A stretch of DNA of 64,000 nucleotides from Acidobacteriota bacterium. GTDB taxonomy: Bacteria > Acidobacteriota > Terriglobia > Acidiferrales > UBA7541. The stretch is taken from NCBI GenBank assembly GCA_003165465.1, contig PLUM01000101.1, positions 21,813 through 85,812 of the forward strand. Direction: 5' to 3'. Position 1 is the stretch's first letter; each line of letters begins with the position of its first letter. Both the position numbers and the translations under genes were made by a program. The notes below the pieces were generated by a model. That model searched no databases. It was not told where the DNA came from and saw only the letters and a list, made by a program, of their open reading frames with translations. Below, in pieces: positions 27,024 to 36,677 of this stretch.

Positions 27024-27947
27024 TTATCTTGGAAACAGCAGCGGCTCGGCGGGCGGTTCAGTGGCGATGAGGTCGAGCTGAGGATAGTGCTGGCGGAGCG
27101 GTTCGGGGACTTTTACTTTCGCGCCGGTGAGCAAGTGGACGAGTTGCAGCGCGTTCACGATGGCTTTTCCCTCGAAATGATTGTTGGCGATGACGAACGT
27201 GGAGCCGCCGCCTTCGGCCACATGCCGGATGCGCGCGGCCCAGGGATCGAGTTCCTCTTCGGTGTAGAGATAGTTGTAACGCTCCGAGGGCGGCGTGGCG
27301 GGATCGTCGCTGAACCAGGTGTCGTAGCGGCGGCCGTGCAGCCGGACGTAGGCGACGCGCGACGTCGCGCGTTCGGTCGGCTTCATCGAGCGGCCAATCA
27401 CCGGCTGGTCGATATTGCAGAAGCCGACGCCGCGCTGGTGCAGCATCGAGTAAAAAGCTTTATCGTTCCACGTGGCGTGGCGCACTTCCACCACCAGCGG
27501 ATAATCGGAAAACTGTTTCAGGAGCTTGCTCAGGCGCGCGATATTTTCCTCGGTCCGGTGGAACGAAAACGGAAACTGGAGCAGCACGGCGCCCAATTTT
27601 CCGGCATCGCGCAACACGTCGAATCCCGCGCGGACGGCGCGCTCGTCTTCCACTCCCGCATCCGCCTCATGCGTGAATCTCTGCCACAACTTCGCGGTGA
27701 ACACGAACCGGGGATTGGCCGAGACGAGTTCCACCCAATGCCGGCAATGCTCGGGCCGGAGCGGCTGGTAGAACGACGTGTTGATTTCGATCGTGTCGAA
27801 AAAACCGGAAAGATAGGCGGCTTCGTGAAAGCCGGCCGGCTTTCGCGGCGGATACACTATGCCCGCCCAGTCCGCGTACGACCAGCCTGCGGGGCCGACG
27901 CGAATCGCGCCCTCATTTCCCTTGCGAATCTTGCGAGATTCGGACAT
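27024..27947 (-). CDS. DUF72 (YecE-like) protein
   Basis: IRVGPAGWSYADWAGIVYPP; YVRLHGR. Confidence 0.88.
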   Translation of the reverse strand: MSESRKIRKGNEGAIRVGPAGWSYADWAGIVYPPRKPAGFHEAAYLSGFFDTIEINTSFYQPLRPEHCRHWVELVSANPRFVFTAKLWQRFTHEADAGVEDERAVRAGFDVLRDAGKLGAVLLQFPFSFHRTEENIARLSKLLKQFSDYPLVVEVRHATWNDKAFYSMLHQRGVGFCNIDQPVIGRSMKPTERATSRVAYVRLHGRRYDTWFSDDPATPPSERYNYLYTEEELDPWAARIRHVAEGGGSTFVIANNHFEGKAIVNALQLVHLLTGAKVKVPEPLRQHYPQLDLIATEPPAEPLLFPR

Positions 27948-28030
27948 CAGCGCCGAAAGCCGGCCTCTCCATGACTGAAATCTTCGTTTTCATCATAGAA
28001 CATAAGGTCAATTAGGTTCTTCCGTTTTCA

Positions 28031-28102
28031 GGAGCACAAGCTTCGGCCTGTGTGGGTTTAGCGCCTGCAAGGACTACCCACACAGGCGGAAGCCTGCGCT
28101 AC
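28031..28102. repeat. BIME-like inverted REP pair, divergent copy of family 1
   Basis: ggagcacaagcttcggcctgtgt ... acacaggcggaagcctgcgctac. Confidence 0.75.
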
Positions 28103-28226
28103 CAGCCGTTCACCGTCCGCTCAGGGGTTACCCATTCGAACCGGAACGCGGATTACTATCTCTCACAATGTAATTTCAGAGTATTTTACTTCTGGAGCGC
28201 CCAACCCAGCAGGGCCGCACAACCAT

Positions 28227-28643
28227 ATGAGCAAAATTTACGACGCGCTAAAACTCGCGCAACTGGCCCGCTCCGGAAAAATGCAGCCGAGACCTCCCTT
28301 GGAGGCCACGGCTGAGTTTCCCGAACACCGGCGCAGCCGCCGCTGGGCGCTCGATATTGCCGTATACGTGTACGGTTACGGTCCGGAAAAAGAACCATTT
28401 CATGAAGAAGCGCACACCCTGCACGTGAATGCGAATGGCGCGCTGCTTTTACTGAGCGTCCCGGTGCACAAGGGACAAACATTATTGCTCACCAACCGTG
28501 CAACGCAAAAAGAGCAGGATTGCGTCATCGTTTTTCTGGGCACAAAGCGCAGCCGAACCGTCGAGGTGGGCATCGCGTTTCCGGAACCAAACACCGACTT
28601 CTGGCAATTGCCATCGACACCCGAAGGTAATTCCGTAGCCTGA
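28227..28643 (+). CDS. PilZ-domain-like protein
   Basis: EHRRSRRWALDIAVYVYG; TLHVNANGALLLL; VEVGIAFPEP. Confidence 0.65.
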   Translation: MSKIYDALKLAQLARSGKMQPRPPLEATAEFPEHRRSRRWALDIAVYVYGYGPEKEPFHEEAHTLHVNANGALLLLSVPVHKGQTLLLTNRATQKEQDCVIVFLGTKRSRTVEVGIAFPEPNTDFWQLPSTPEGNSVA

Positions 28644-28785
28644 CAAAACACGATTTACAATTTTAGATTTGAGATTCAGTGCCGAAGCTGGTGTCTGCAA
28701 TAGCACGCGATTGCCGATCGACAAGCGCGCCAAACAAAGAACGTCTCGCAATCGGGAAACTTCCGCTTCAAAAATAAAGTCGCGA

Positions 28786-29472
28786 TCAGGAAAGTTTCCC
28801 TGTGTAGAGCGCCATTCCCACGGCGGCATTCATTTTGATGCGATCGAGGGCGCGGATTTCCGCGCGGCTGCGAATGCCTCCCGCGGCCGTGATGGGGCGG
28901 CGCGTCACGCGGCGCAGGGCGCGAAACCATGCGAGATTCGTGCCGCGCATGGTGCCTTCGGCGTCCACGTAGGTACACAAAAATTCGGAGGCGTATTTTT
29001 CGAGCTCGGGGATCACTTCGTCGGGCCGCAACCGCAATTTATCCTGCCAGCCGCGCACCAGGATTTTCCCGCCCTCGGTGTCCAGCGCGACGATTACGCG
29101 CCGCCGCCCGATCTTGAGCGCCAGCCGCTTGAGAAACGCGTCGTTCACGCGCCCATTGTTGAATGCGGCGCTGCCCACGATAATTTTCTCCGCGCCCCAT
29201 CCGGCAATTCGCGCGGCCTGGGCCACGGTGCGAATCCCTCCGCCAACGCGCACGCGCATTTTGCGTTTTTTCGCCGCTGCGCAAAGCTCGCGCACGAGCT
29301 TCGCGTTCGTTCCCTTCCGCATCGCCGCGTCCAGATCGATCACGTGAATCAGCGGGTGGCGGCCAAAGCGGTCGAGCAAACCAAACACGTCGTCCACCGC
29401 GAGCTTGAGCTTGCGGCCGTGCACAAGCTGCACGGCGCGCCCATCCTGCAAATCGATGCAAGGAATCATCAT
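28786..29472 (-). CDS. hisA: HisA, ProFAR isomerase
   Basis: MMIPCIDLQDGRAVQL; operon context. Confidence 0.93.
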   Translation of the reverse strand: MMIPCIDLQDGRAVQLVHGRKLKLAVDDVFGLLDRFGRHPLIHVIDLDAAMRKGTNAKLVRELCAAAKKRKMRVRVGGGIRTVAQAARIAGWGAEKIIVGSAAFNNGRVNDAFLKRLALKIGRRRVIVALDTEGGKILVRGWQDKLRLRPDEVIPELEKYASEFLCTYVDAEGTMRGTNLAWFRALRRVTRRPITAAGGIRSRAEIRALDRIKMNAAVGMALYTGKLS

Positions 29473-29481
29473 GCCCGGTGA

Positions 29482-30246
29482 TTAACCTGTCTGGCGAACC
29501 GCCGCGCCCTGTTCGCCGAGATAACGTTTGAGATCGCCCAGCCCTTGAATGCTGTCGTGAAAAATCGATGCGGCCAGCGCCGCGTCCGCCTTGCCCTCGC
29601 GAAACACTTCGAGAAACGTCTCCGGTGTGTCCGCGCCGCCCGAGGCAATGACCGGAACCGACACGGCGCGGGAAATTGCCGCCGTGAGCGGGCAATCGAA
29701 TCCGGAACGCGTGCCGTCCTTATCCATGGACGTGATCAGGATTTCCCCGGCGCCGCACTCCGCTCCCCGGCGTGCCCACTCCACCGCGTCCATTCCTGTG
29801 GCCACGCTGCCGCCACGCACGAACGCTTCCCAATGATCGCCGACACGCTTGGCGTCAATCGCCAGCACCACCGCCTGCGAGCCGAATTCCGCCGCAAGCT
29901 CCGTTAGCAGCGCGGGATTGCGGATGGCCGCTGTGTTCACTGTAAGTTTGTCGGCGCCGGCGCGAAGAATCGCGCGGCCTTCGTCGACGTTCGCAACGCC
30001 GCCACCAGCCGTCAGCGGGATGGCGAGCTCGGCAGCGACGCGGCGAATCGTCGCGAGAAACGTGGGGCGATGGTCGCGCGACGCGGCGATGTCGAGCACC
30101 ACAAGTTCGTCCGCGCCCTCGATGTTGTAGCGCGCGGCAAGCGCGGCCGGGTCTCCGGCATCGCGCAATTTGACGAACTTCACGCCTTTGACGACGCGTT
30201 CGCCGTCCGTATCGAGGCATGGAATGATGCGGCGCGCGAGGCTCAT
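29482..30246 (-). CDS. hisF: HisF, imidazole glycerol phosphate synthase cyclase
   Basis: MSLARRIIPCLDTDGERVVKGVKF. Confidence 0.97.
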   Translation of the reverse strand: MSLARRIIPCLDTDGERVVKGVKFVKLRDAGDPAALAARYNIEGADELVVLDIAASRDHRPTFLATIRRVAAELAIPLTAGGGVANVDEGRAILRAGADKLTVNTAAIRNPALLTELAAEFGSQAVVLAIDAKRVGDHWEAFVRGGSVATGMDAVEWARRGAECGAGEILITSMDKDGTRSGFDCPLTAAISRAVSVPVIASGGADTPETFLEVFREGKADAALAASIFHDSIQGLGDLKRYLGEQGAAVRQTG

Positions 30247-30857
30247 CGCTTGCCGCCCGCTTGCCGCACAAAATTGGAAAGGACTTGCGCCCCGACCGGC
30301 CCGGATTTTTCAGGATGAAATTGCGTCGCGAACACGTTTTCCCGTTCGAGCACGGCGACAAACGAAGCGCCGTGATCGCAGTAGGCGACGCCCGCATCGC
30401 CGGCATCGAGCGCGGCATAGGAATGCGCGAAATAAAAATATGCGTCCCGCGGAACGCCTTCCAGCAATTTACTGGGACGCTCGCGGCGCAACTGGTTCCA
30501 TCCCATATGCGGCAGGCGGTCAACCGGCGGCAGCGCGGAAACTTTTTGCGGAAACAGCGCGAGGCCCGCGTCTCCAGGCGCTTCCTCGCTCGTGGCGAAC
30601 ATGGCCTGCAAGCCAAGACAAATTCCGAGCAGCGGTGTCCCGCGCGAGACCGCATCCCGCAGCGGAGCGACCAGCGCACGCTCGCCGAGCGAACGCATCA
30701 GCGCCCCGAAATGTCCGACGCCGGGAAGAATCAGCGCATCGCAGCCGGCGAAAGCCTCCGGAGTGGACGCGCGGAGAGATTCCACGCCGAGACGCGTCAG
30801 CGCGCGCTCGACCGAAGGAAGATTCCCCGCGCCGTATTCGACGAGTGCGATATTCAT
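30243..30857 (-). CDS. hisH: HisH, imidazole glycerol phosphate synthase amidotransferase
   Basis: GTPLLGICLGLQAMF; VEYGAGNLPSVERAL. Confidence 0.97.
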   Translation of the reverse strand: MNIALVEYGAGNLPSVERALTRLGVESLRASTPEAFAGCDALILPGVGHFGALMRSLGERALVAPLRDAVSRGTPLLGICLGLQAMFATSEEAPGDAGLALFPQKVSALPPVDRLPHMGWNQLRRERPSKLLEGVPRDAYFYFAHSYAALDAGDAGVAYCDHGASFVAVLERENVFATQFHPEKSGPVGAQVLSNFVRQAGGKR

Positions 30858-31441
30858 AACAGCCCCTTCGTACTCGGCAGCACGCGCTTCAATTGCGGAT
30901 CGCGCGTGGCCGCAAAACGCAGCGCCCGCGCAAACGCCTTGAAGATCGCCTCCACCTGATGATGCGACGAGCGGCCATACAGAAGGCTCAGGTGCACGTT
31001 CGCGCCCGCGGCCTGCGCGAAGCCGCCGAAGAAATCCTCGAGCAATTCCACTTGCATGCCGCCAACCTGCTTGGCCGAGAATTTCCAGTTGCAGACGAGG
31101 TGCGGCCGCCCGCTGAAGTCGATGGCCGCCGCCGCGAGGGTTTCGTCCATCGGCATCAGGAAATATCCGGCGCGCAAAATGCCGCGCTTTGAGCCGAGCG
31201 CCTTGCGGACCGCTTCGCCCAGCACGATGCCCGTGTCCTCGACCGTGTGATGCTGATCGACTTCGAGATCGCCGCGCGCGGCGAGTTCCAGGTCCATGGC
31301 GCCGTGTCGCGCCACGAGCGTCAGCATGTGATCGAGAAACGGAATGCCGGTGGAGATTTTCGCCCGGCCCTGTCCGTCGAGGTTCAAGCTGATACGAATA
31401 TCCGTTTCAGTTGTGGTGCGGCGCAGTTTTGCTTTTCTCAT
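30854..31441 (-). CDS. hisB: HisB, imidazoleglycerol-phosphate dehydratase (monofunctional)
   Basis: GIPFLDHMLTLVARHGAMDL; HHTVEDTGIVLG; HHQVEAIFKAFARALR. Confidence 0.97.
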   Translation of the reverse strand: MRKAKLRRTTTETDIRISLNLDGQGRAKISTGIPFLDHMLTLVARHGAMDLELAARGDLEVDQHHTVEDTGIVLGEAVRKALGSKRGILRAGYFLMPMDETLAAAAIDFSGRPHLVCNWKFSAKQVGGMQVELLEDFFGGFAQAAGANVHLSLLYGRSSHHQVEAIFKAFARALRFAATRDPQLKRVLPSTKGLL

Positions 31442-32124
31442 GCGAGCAATTTCTCCAGATCGCGAACACTGTGCAGAATATCCAACGCTCCCAATTCACG
31501 CAGGCGTTTTGCGCGCGCCTGGTGCGCTTCGCTGCCGTGCGGCAGAACGCCGAGGAACGGCACGCGCGCGCGCTTCGCGGAAAGCGCGTCGTCGATATTG
31601 TCGCCGAGATAGAGCGCATCGCGCTTCGGCATGCCGTCGAGCAGCAGGCGCAAACCTTCCGGATCCGGCTTGCCCTTTTTCACGTCGTCCATGGTCACCG
31701 CGCGGCGAAATATTTTTCTCGCCTCGGTCCCCCCCAGCGTGTAACGCAATTCATGGCGCGTGCGCCCGGTAAAGAGCGCAAGTTCAGCTCGACGTGACCA
31801 GCGCTCCAGCCGCTTGTGCGTGATGAGCCAGCGTTCCCGCGCGACATTGCCCGGGCGGGACTTCGTGCCCCAATACATTTTCTGGAAGCGCGCCTTCACT
31901 TCCTCGTACGGAATGTCTTTTCCGAGCGACGCAATCCAATCCGTCGTCAATCGCCAGTCGTCGTTGTAGCCGGACTTGTTTTTCCATTCGTGGATTCCCG
32001 CGTAGGTGACGCGCCGCCCGGTGAAAAAATGAACCGTCTCGACGATCGACTTGTGAAACGATCCGCGCACATCCACCAGAACGCCGTCCACATCGAAAAT
32101 AATTAGTTTAGGCGCGAGTTTCAT
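31438..32124 (-). CDS. HAD-superfamily hydrolase within his operon
   Basis: IIFDVDGVLVD; FTGR; GKPDPEGL; YLGDNIDD; ATGA overlaps on both sides. Confidence 0.88.
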   Translation of the reverse strand: MKLAPKLIIFDVDGVLVDVRGSFHKSIVETVHFFTGRRVTYAGIHEWKNKSGYNDDWRLTTDWIASLGKDIPYEEVKARFQKMYWGTKSRPGNVARERWLITHKRLERWSRRAELALFTGRTRHELRYTLGGTEARKIFRRAVTMDDVKKGKPDPEGLRLLLDGMPKRDALYLGDNIDDALSAKRARVPFLGVLPHGSEAHQARAKRLRELGALDILHSVRDLEKLLA

Positions 32125-33197
32125 AGAATTCCTTCCATGGCCCGAAGCAATTTGCGCGTATCGGCCCGCGTGCCGGCGCTGATGCGCACAAAACCCTCGC
32201 GCGGGAAATCCCTCCGCCCGCGCACGAGAATTCCCTTCCGATCGAGAGCGCGCACGAGGCGTCTCGCCACGGGACCGAAATCCGCGAGCACAAAATTCGC
32301 GCTGCTTGGATAAATTCGAGCCCCCAGCCGCACCAGCCCCTTTTCCAGCATCGCGCGACTCTGCAAAACCTCGCGCGTGTAACCGCGCAGAAAGCGCGGA
32401 TCGCCAACGGCCGCTTCCGCCGCCACGAGCGCCACCGAATTCACCGGATACGGCGTGCCCGCGCGGCGCATCACCCCCAGCAGTTCGGGCCTTCCGAAAA
32501 GACAGCCCACGCGCAGGGCCGCAAGGCCCGCCGATTTGGAAAACGTGCGCGCCACCAGCAAGTTGGGATAACGGCGAATCCACGGAAGAATCGTCAGCCC
32601 CGAAAAATCGAAGTAGGCTTCATCGACCAGGACCAGCGTGTGCGAAGCCGCCTGTAAAATTCGGCGCAGCTCGTCGCGCTTCACCAATGTGCCCGTGGGA
32701 TTATTGGGATTGGCGATGTACAGAACGCGCGGGCAGCGCTTTGCCGGCTGACGCAGCACGCGAATCACGTCGTCCACCGGAAAGCGCATCTCTTCGTCAT
32801 ATCGCAACGCGGCGACGCGCGCGCCCGCCAGTTCCGCGAAAAAACGATACATGTCGAATGTCGGCTCGACGACCAGCACCGAATCGCCATCCTCGATGAA
32901 CGTATCCGCGATCAGGTGCAGCGCATCGTCGATGCCGTTCGTCAGGTGCATCTCCGCCGGCCGCACACGGAAGAAACGTGCCAGGCGCTTGGTCGTCTCC
33001 TGATACTCGGGATAAATAGCCATCTCTTCCGCTGTTATGCGTGAAAGCGCGCGCAAAACAGCGGGAGAGCAGCCCACCGTGTTCTCGTTGAAGTCGAGGC
33101 GAAGTTTTTTTGCGCGTCCTTCCGCAGGAGCGTTATACGGCGTGAGGCCCAACACCGCCTTGCGGATTGGAATTTTCAGAAGCTTTGCGCGCTTCAC
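32121..33197 (-). CDS. hisC: HisC, histidinol-phosphate aminotransferase (GTG start)
   Basis: LDFNENTVGCSP; NPNNPTGTLV; RTFSKSAGLAALRVG; GTGA overlap with hisD. Confidence 0.93.
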   Translation of the reverse strand: MKRAKLLKIPIRKAVLGLTPYNAPAEGRAKKLRLDFNENTVGCSPAVLRALSRITAEEMAIYPEYQETTKRLARFFRVRPAEMHLTNGIDDALHLIADTFIEDGDSVLVVEPTFDMYRFFAELAGARVAALRYDEEMRFPVDDVIRVLRQPAKRCPRVLYIANPNNPTGTLVKRDELRRILQAASHTLVLVDEAYFDFSGLTILPWIRRYPNLLVARTFSKSAGLAALRVGCLFGRPELLGVMRRAGTPYPVNSVALVAAEAAVGDPRFLRGYTREVLQSRAMLEKGLVRLGARIYPSSANFVLADFGPVARRLVRALDRKGILVRGRRDFPREGFVRISAGTRADTRKLLRAMEGIL

Positions 33198-34447
33198 CGA
33201 CGCACCTCGACAGCGCGGGCGTGCGCTTCCAGGCCCTCGGCGCGAGCCATGGCCGTGACGACCGGCGCGAGGCTCTTCAGTCCCGCGCGGGAAATTTCCT
33301 GCGTGCTCGAACATTTCACAAAGTCCGCGACGCTCAAGCCGCCGCGCGCGCGCGCCCAGCCGGACGTGGGCAGCACATGGTTCGTGCCGCTCGCGTAATC
33401 TCCTGCCGGCTGCGCGCTCCAGGGCCCCAGAAACACGCTTCCCGCTTCGGACAATTTTTCGACCAATGTTTTATTCACCTCCGGAATGCTCAGGTGTTCC
33501 GGAGCCACGCGGTTTGCAAATCGAATGGCCGCGTCCAGCGAAGGCGCAACCAGGATGGCGCTCGCCTGCCGCAAGGATTTCCACGCCGGATTTGTTTTCG
33601 GCAAATCGCGCAGTTGCTTTTCCACTTCCTCGGCAACCGCCTTTGCCAATCGCGCGGATGGCGTGAGCAGCAAGGCAACGGCCTCGGGATCGTGCTCGGC
33701 CTGCGCGAGAATATCCGCGGCGATGTAGCGCGGCGATCCGCCCGTGGCCAGGATCAGCACTTCCGTCGGGCCAGCGGGCATGTCAATCGCGCAATCGTTT
33801 GACACGATGCGTTTCGCGGCGGTGACATAGCGATTGCCCGGCCCGCAAATTTTGTCCACGGCCGGAATCGATCGCGTGCCATAGGCCAGCGCGCCGATTG
33901 CCTGCGCGCCGCCCATCCGGGCAATCTCCGTTACGCCGAGAATATCAGCGGCCGCGAGCAATGCGGGACTCGGCTTCGGGCACGCCACGACGATGCGCTT
34001 CACGCCCGCGACTTGCGCCGGAATTGCCGTCATCAAAAGCGTCGAGAAGAGCGAAAATCGCCCGCCGGGGATGTAGCAGCCGATCGTTCCGAGCGGCGTG
34101 ACGCGCTGGCCGACGCGAACTCCCGGCTCCACCGTGATGGTCCACGAGCGAGGACGCTGCCCCTCGGCCACGCGGCGGATGTTTCGCGCGGCATGTTCGA
34201 TCGCGCGCAAGAGATCGCGCGAAACGTCTCGCCGCGCGGCGCGGATTTCCGCGCGGCCGATCCACAGCGACTTTTGCGTGAGGCGAAGTCCGTCCAGGCG
34301 CAACGCCCAGCGAAACAACGCGGCGTCGCCGTTCTTGCGGACGTCGGCGAGAATCCGCGCGGCAACGCGTTCGGAGGCGGCGTCATGCGAACTGCGCCGC
34401 GCAAGAAATTTCGCCGCCACCGCGTCCGTTAGTTTGAGTATGCGCAT
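33194..34447 (-). CDS. hisD: HisD, histidinol dehydrogenase
   Basis: GGRFSLFSTLLMTAIPAQVAGV; DMPAGPTEVLILA; ASGTNHVLPTSGWAR. Confidence 0.97.
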   Translation of the reverse strand: MRILKLTDAVAAKFLARRSSHDAASERVAARILADVRKNGDAALFRWALRLDGLRLTQKSLWIGRAEIRAARRDVSRDLLRAIEHAARNIRRVAEGQRPRSWTITVEPGVRVGQRVTPLGTIGCYIPGGRFSLFSTLLMTAIPAQVAGVKRIVVACPKPSPALLAAADILGVTEIARMGGAQAIGALAYGTRSIPAVDKICGPGNRYVTAAKRIVSNDCAIDMPAGPTEVLILATGGSPRYIAADILAQAEHDPEAVALLLTPSARLAKAVAEEVEKQLRDLPKTNPAWKSLRQASAILVAPSLDAAIRFANRVAPEHLSIPEVNKTLVEKLSEAGSVFLGPWSAQPAGDYASGTNHVLPTSGWARARGGLSVADFVKCSSTQEISRAGLKSLAPVVTAMARAEGLEAHARAVEVRR

Positions 34448-34463
34448 CGGGTTCAAGCTTTCC

Positions 34464-35336
34464 TCAGAGCACGATCTTATTCAGCGGATATTCGACAATC
34501 CCCTGCGCGCCCGCGGCCTTCAGTCGCGGGATGATCGAGCGCACCACGTTTTCGTCGATGATCGTATTCACGGCGATCCAGTCCGGATCGCTCAGCGTGG
34601 AAATCGTCGGATTCTTGAGCGCCGGAAGAACGGCGAGCACGGCGGCGAGATGCTCCTTGCGCACGTTCAGCATGATTCCGACTTTCGTGTACGCAGCGAT
34701 GGCGCCCGAAAGCAGCAAATACAGGTTGGCAATTTTTTCGGCCTTCCAGGGATCGAGTACCGCCGCCTGATTCCCGATAAACACCGTGCGGGATTCGAGG
34801 ATGGATTCGACAATCCGCAGATGATTGGCGCGCAGCGACGATCCCGTTTCCGTGATTTCCACGATGGCATCGGCCAGTTGCGGCACCTTAACCTCGGTCG
34901 CGCCCCAGGAAAATTCGACGCGCGCGCTGACGCCGTTGCGCGCCAGATATTGCTTCGTAATGTTCACGACTTCCGTGGCGATCACTTTTCCTTCGAGATC
35001 TTTCACCGATTGGATCAGCCCATCCTCGGGCACCGCCAGAACCCATCGCACGGGCGCGAGGCTTTGTTTCGAGTACATCAGCTCGCCGATCTCCGCGACC
35101 TTCGAGCCGGTCTCCACCACCCAGTCGCGGCCGGTGATGCCCGCGTCGAGCGCGCCGGTTTCCACGTAGCGCGCCATTTCCTGCGCGCGCACGAGCATAC
35201 AGTTGATTTCCAGATCGTCGATGCCCGGAAAATAGCTGCGCGAGCTGACCGAAATCCGCCATCCAGCCTTGGCAAAAAGCTGGATCGTCGCGTCCTGCAA
35301 ACTGCCCTTGGGAATTCCCAGCCGAAGTACGCTCAT
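34464..35336 (-). CDS. hisG: HisG, ATP phosphoribosyltransferase
   Basis: [46 protein letters not shown]. Confidence 0.96.
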   Translation of the reverse strand: MSVLRLGIPKGSLQDATIQLFAKAGWRISVSSRSYFPGIDDLEINCMLVRAQEMARYVETGALDAGITGRDWVVETGSKVAEIGELMYSKQSLAPVRWVLAVPEDGLIQSVKDLEGKVIATEVVNITKQYLARNGVSARVEFSWGATEVKVPQLADAIVEITETGSSLRANHLRIVESILESRTVFIGNQAAVLDPWKAEKIANLYLLLSGAIAAYTKVGIMLNVRKEHLAAVLAVLPALKNPTISTLSDPDWIAVNTIIDENVVRSIIPRLKAAGAQGIVEYPLNKIVL

Positions 35337-35722
35337 TAGCGCGAATCCTTTCCGTAAACCGCTTTGGGGTCGAACATGCGTTCGGCGTCCACCTTGGCCT
35401 CGCCGTCGCGGGAAAGCTGCCGGAAGAAACACGAGCGGTAACCTTCGTGACAAACGCCCGGCCCGAGCGCTTCCACCCTGATCAGCAGCGTATCCACGTC
35501 ACAATCCACGCGAATTTCGCGCACGCGCAGCACGTGCCCGCTTTGCTCGCCCTTGCGCCACAGTTTATTGCGCGAACGACTGTAAAACGTGACTTCCCCG
35601 CTCGCCTGCGTCGCCGCATAGGCTTCCTCATTCATGAAGCCCAGCATCAGAACTTCGCCCGTGACCGCATCCTGAATCACCGCTGGTAACAATCCGTCGA
35701 GTTTTTTGAAATCCAGATCCAT
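35336..35722 (-). CDS. hisI: HisI, phosphoribosyl-AMP cyclohydrolase
   Basis: [50 protein letters not shown]. Confidence 0.96.
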   Translation of the reverse strand: MDLDFKKLDGLLPAVIQDAVTGEVLMLGFMNEEAYAATQASGEVTFYSRSRNKLWRKGEQSGHVLRVREIRVDCDVDTLLIRVEALGPGVCHEGYRSCFFRQLSRDGEAKVDAERMFDPKAVYGKDSR

Positions 35723-35760
35723 CGCCCCTCCAGGCACTGCCATTCTCGCTTCCAAGCCGA

Positions 35761-35803
35761 TCACAAATAAAAAGCCCGCTGGCGCTTACCGCGCCAGCGG
35801 GCT
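35761..35803 (-). terminator. his attenuator terminator hairpin
   Basis: Minus strand: GCCCGCTGGCGC-ggtaa-GCGCCAGCGGGC followed by TTTTTATTTG; 12-13 bp stem, about 50 bp before hisI ATG. Confidence 0.92.
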
Positions 35804-35825
35804 GATGAGTGCGAATTTCGATGCG

Positions 35826-35900
35826 CTACTCAAGCCTCCGCGGACACGGTCGTACGCCGTTATGGTGATGATGACCGTGGTGTCTCGCGGAGAAATTCAT
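35826..35900 (-). CDS. hisL: His operon leader peptide MNFSARHHGHHHHNGVRPCPRRLE
   Basis: 24-codon ORF with six His in seven codons, upstream of the terminator and hisI. Confidence 0.88.
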   Translation of the reverse strand: MNFSARHHGHHHHNGVRPCPRRLE

Positions 35901-35909
35901 GGCACAAGA

Positions 35910-35938
35910 AATATACAAGAGCCGGCGATTCGCGTCAA
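35910..35938 (-). promoter_or_regulatory. Sigma-70-like his promoter TTGACG-N17-TATATT
   Basis: Minus-strand hexamers at 35938-35933 and 35915-35910 with 17-bp spacer. Confidence 0.75.
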
Positions 35939-35976
35939 GAGAAGCGATCGGCACTTCTGCCGAAAAGTTTTCGGGA

Positions 35977-36519
35977 TCAGTGCAAGAGCATTCCGGTGAG
36001 CGCGACGCCCAGCCCCGCAATGCCCGACATAATTCCCAGAAACCAATAGAACCGTTTGCCGGAAAGCAGCGCGAGCGACGAAATCACGAGCGCAATTTCC
36101 AGAAACACTTCTCCCAAATCGAAGCGGTCCGCCTTGCGTTGCGCGCGTGCCGATTCGCCTTCAAAATCCTTAGCCTGCTCCTCGATTTCGCCCTGTTCCT
36201 TGGTGTACCGCTCGGCTTCCTTCTGATATTTTTCGCGAATTTTTACGGCCTGCTCCTTGTCCTTGAATTCAATCAGGGAGAGGAGGTCCAGGCTCATCTC
36301 ATAATTGTGGCGGCGAATGTTTTTCGCCTGGTAATACGCCCACTGATCTGTGGCGCGATTCTGCATCAGGAGTTCCTCGGTGTGCGACCGGTGCCCCAGC
36401 AGGGAAACCATGGCCACGCACACGGCGAGGATCGCCATGGTGACGGAAATGGGGGCCAGCGAAGGATTCTCGCGCCCGTGTTCGGCATTCTCTTTAAGCT
36501 CGCTCAGTTCGTCCGGCAT
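35977..36519 (-). CDS. DUF4337-like membrane protein
   Basis: TM at both ends, coiled-coil middle; LMQNRATDQWAYYQAKNIR. Confidence 0.75.
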   Translation of the reverse strand: MPDELSELKENAEHGRENPSLAPISVTMAILAVCVAMVSLLGHRSHTEELLMQNRATDQWAYYQAKNIRRHNYEMSLDLLSLIEFKDKEQAVKIREKYQKEAERYTKEQGEIEEQAKDFEGESARAQRKADRFDLGEVFLEIALVISSLALLSGKRFYWFLGIMSGIAGLGVALTGMLLH

Positions 36520-36578
36520 GAATGATTACGCCTCCTTGGAATTTAATATTTTAGTTGCGATTAATTTTCGATTGCATC

Positions 36579-36653
36579 GTAGCGCAGGCGTCTCGCCGGC
36601 GATTTTGCGCTCGGCTGGAAGTGCTGAAAGAGCCGGCGAGACGTCGGCGCTAC
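36579..36653. repeat. REP-like family 3 inverted pair (GTAGCGCAGGCGTCTCGCCGGC ... GCCGGCGAGACGTCGGCGCTAC)
   Basis: Direct reading. Confidence 0.85.
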
Positions 36654-36677
36654 TAAAATCGCACTCAGCAATCAATT

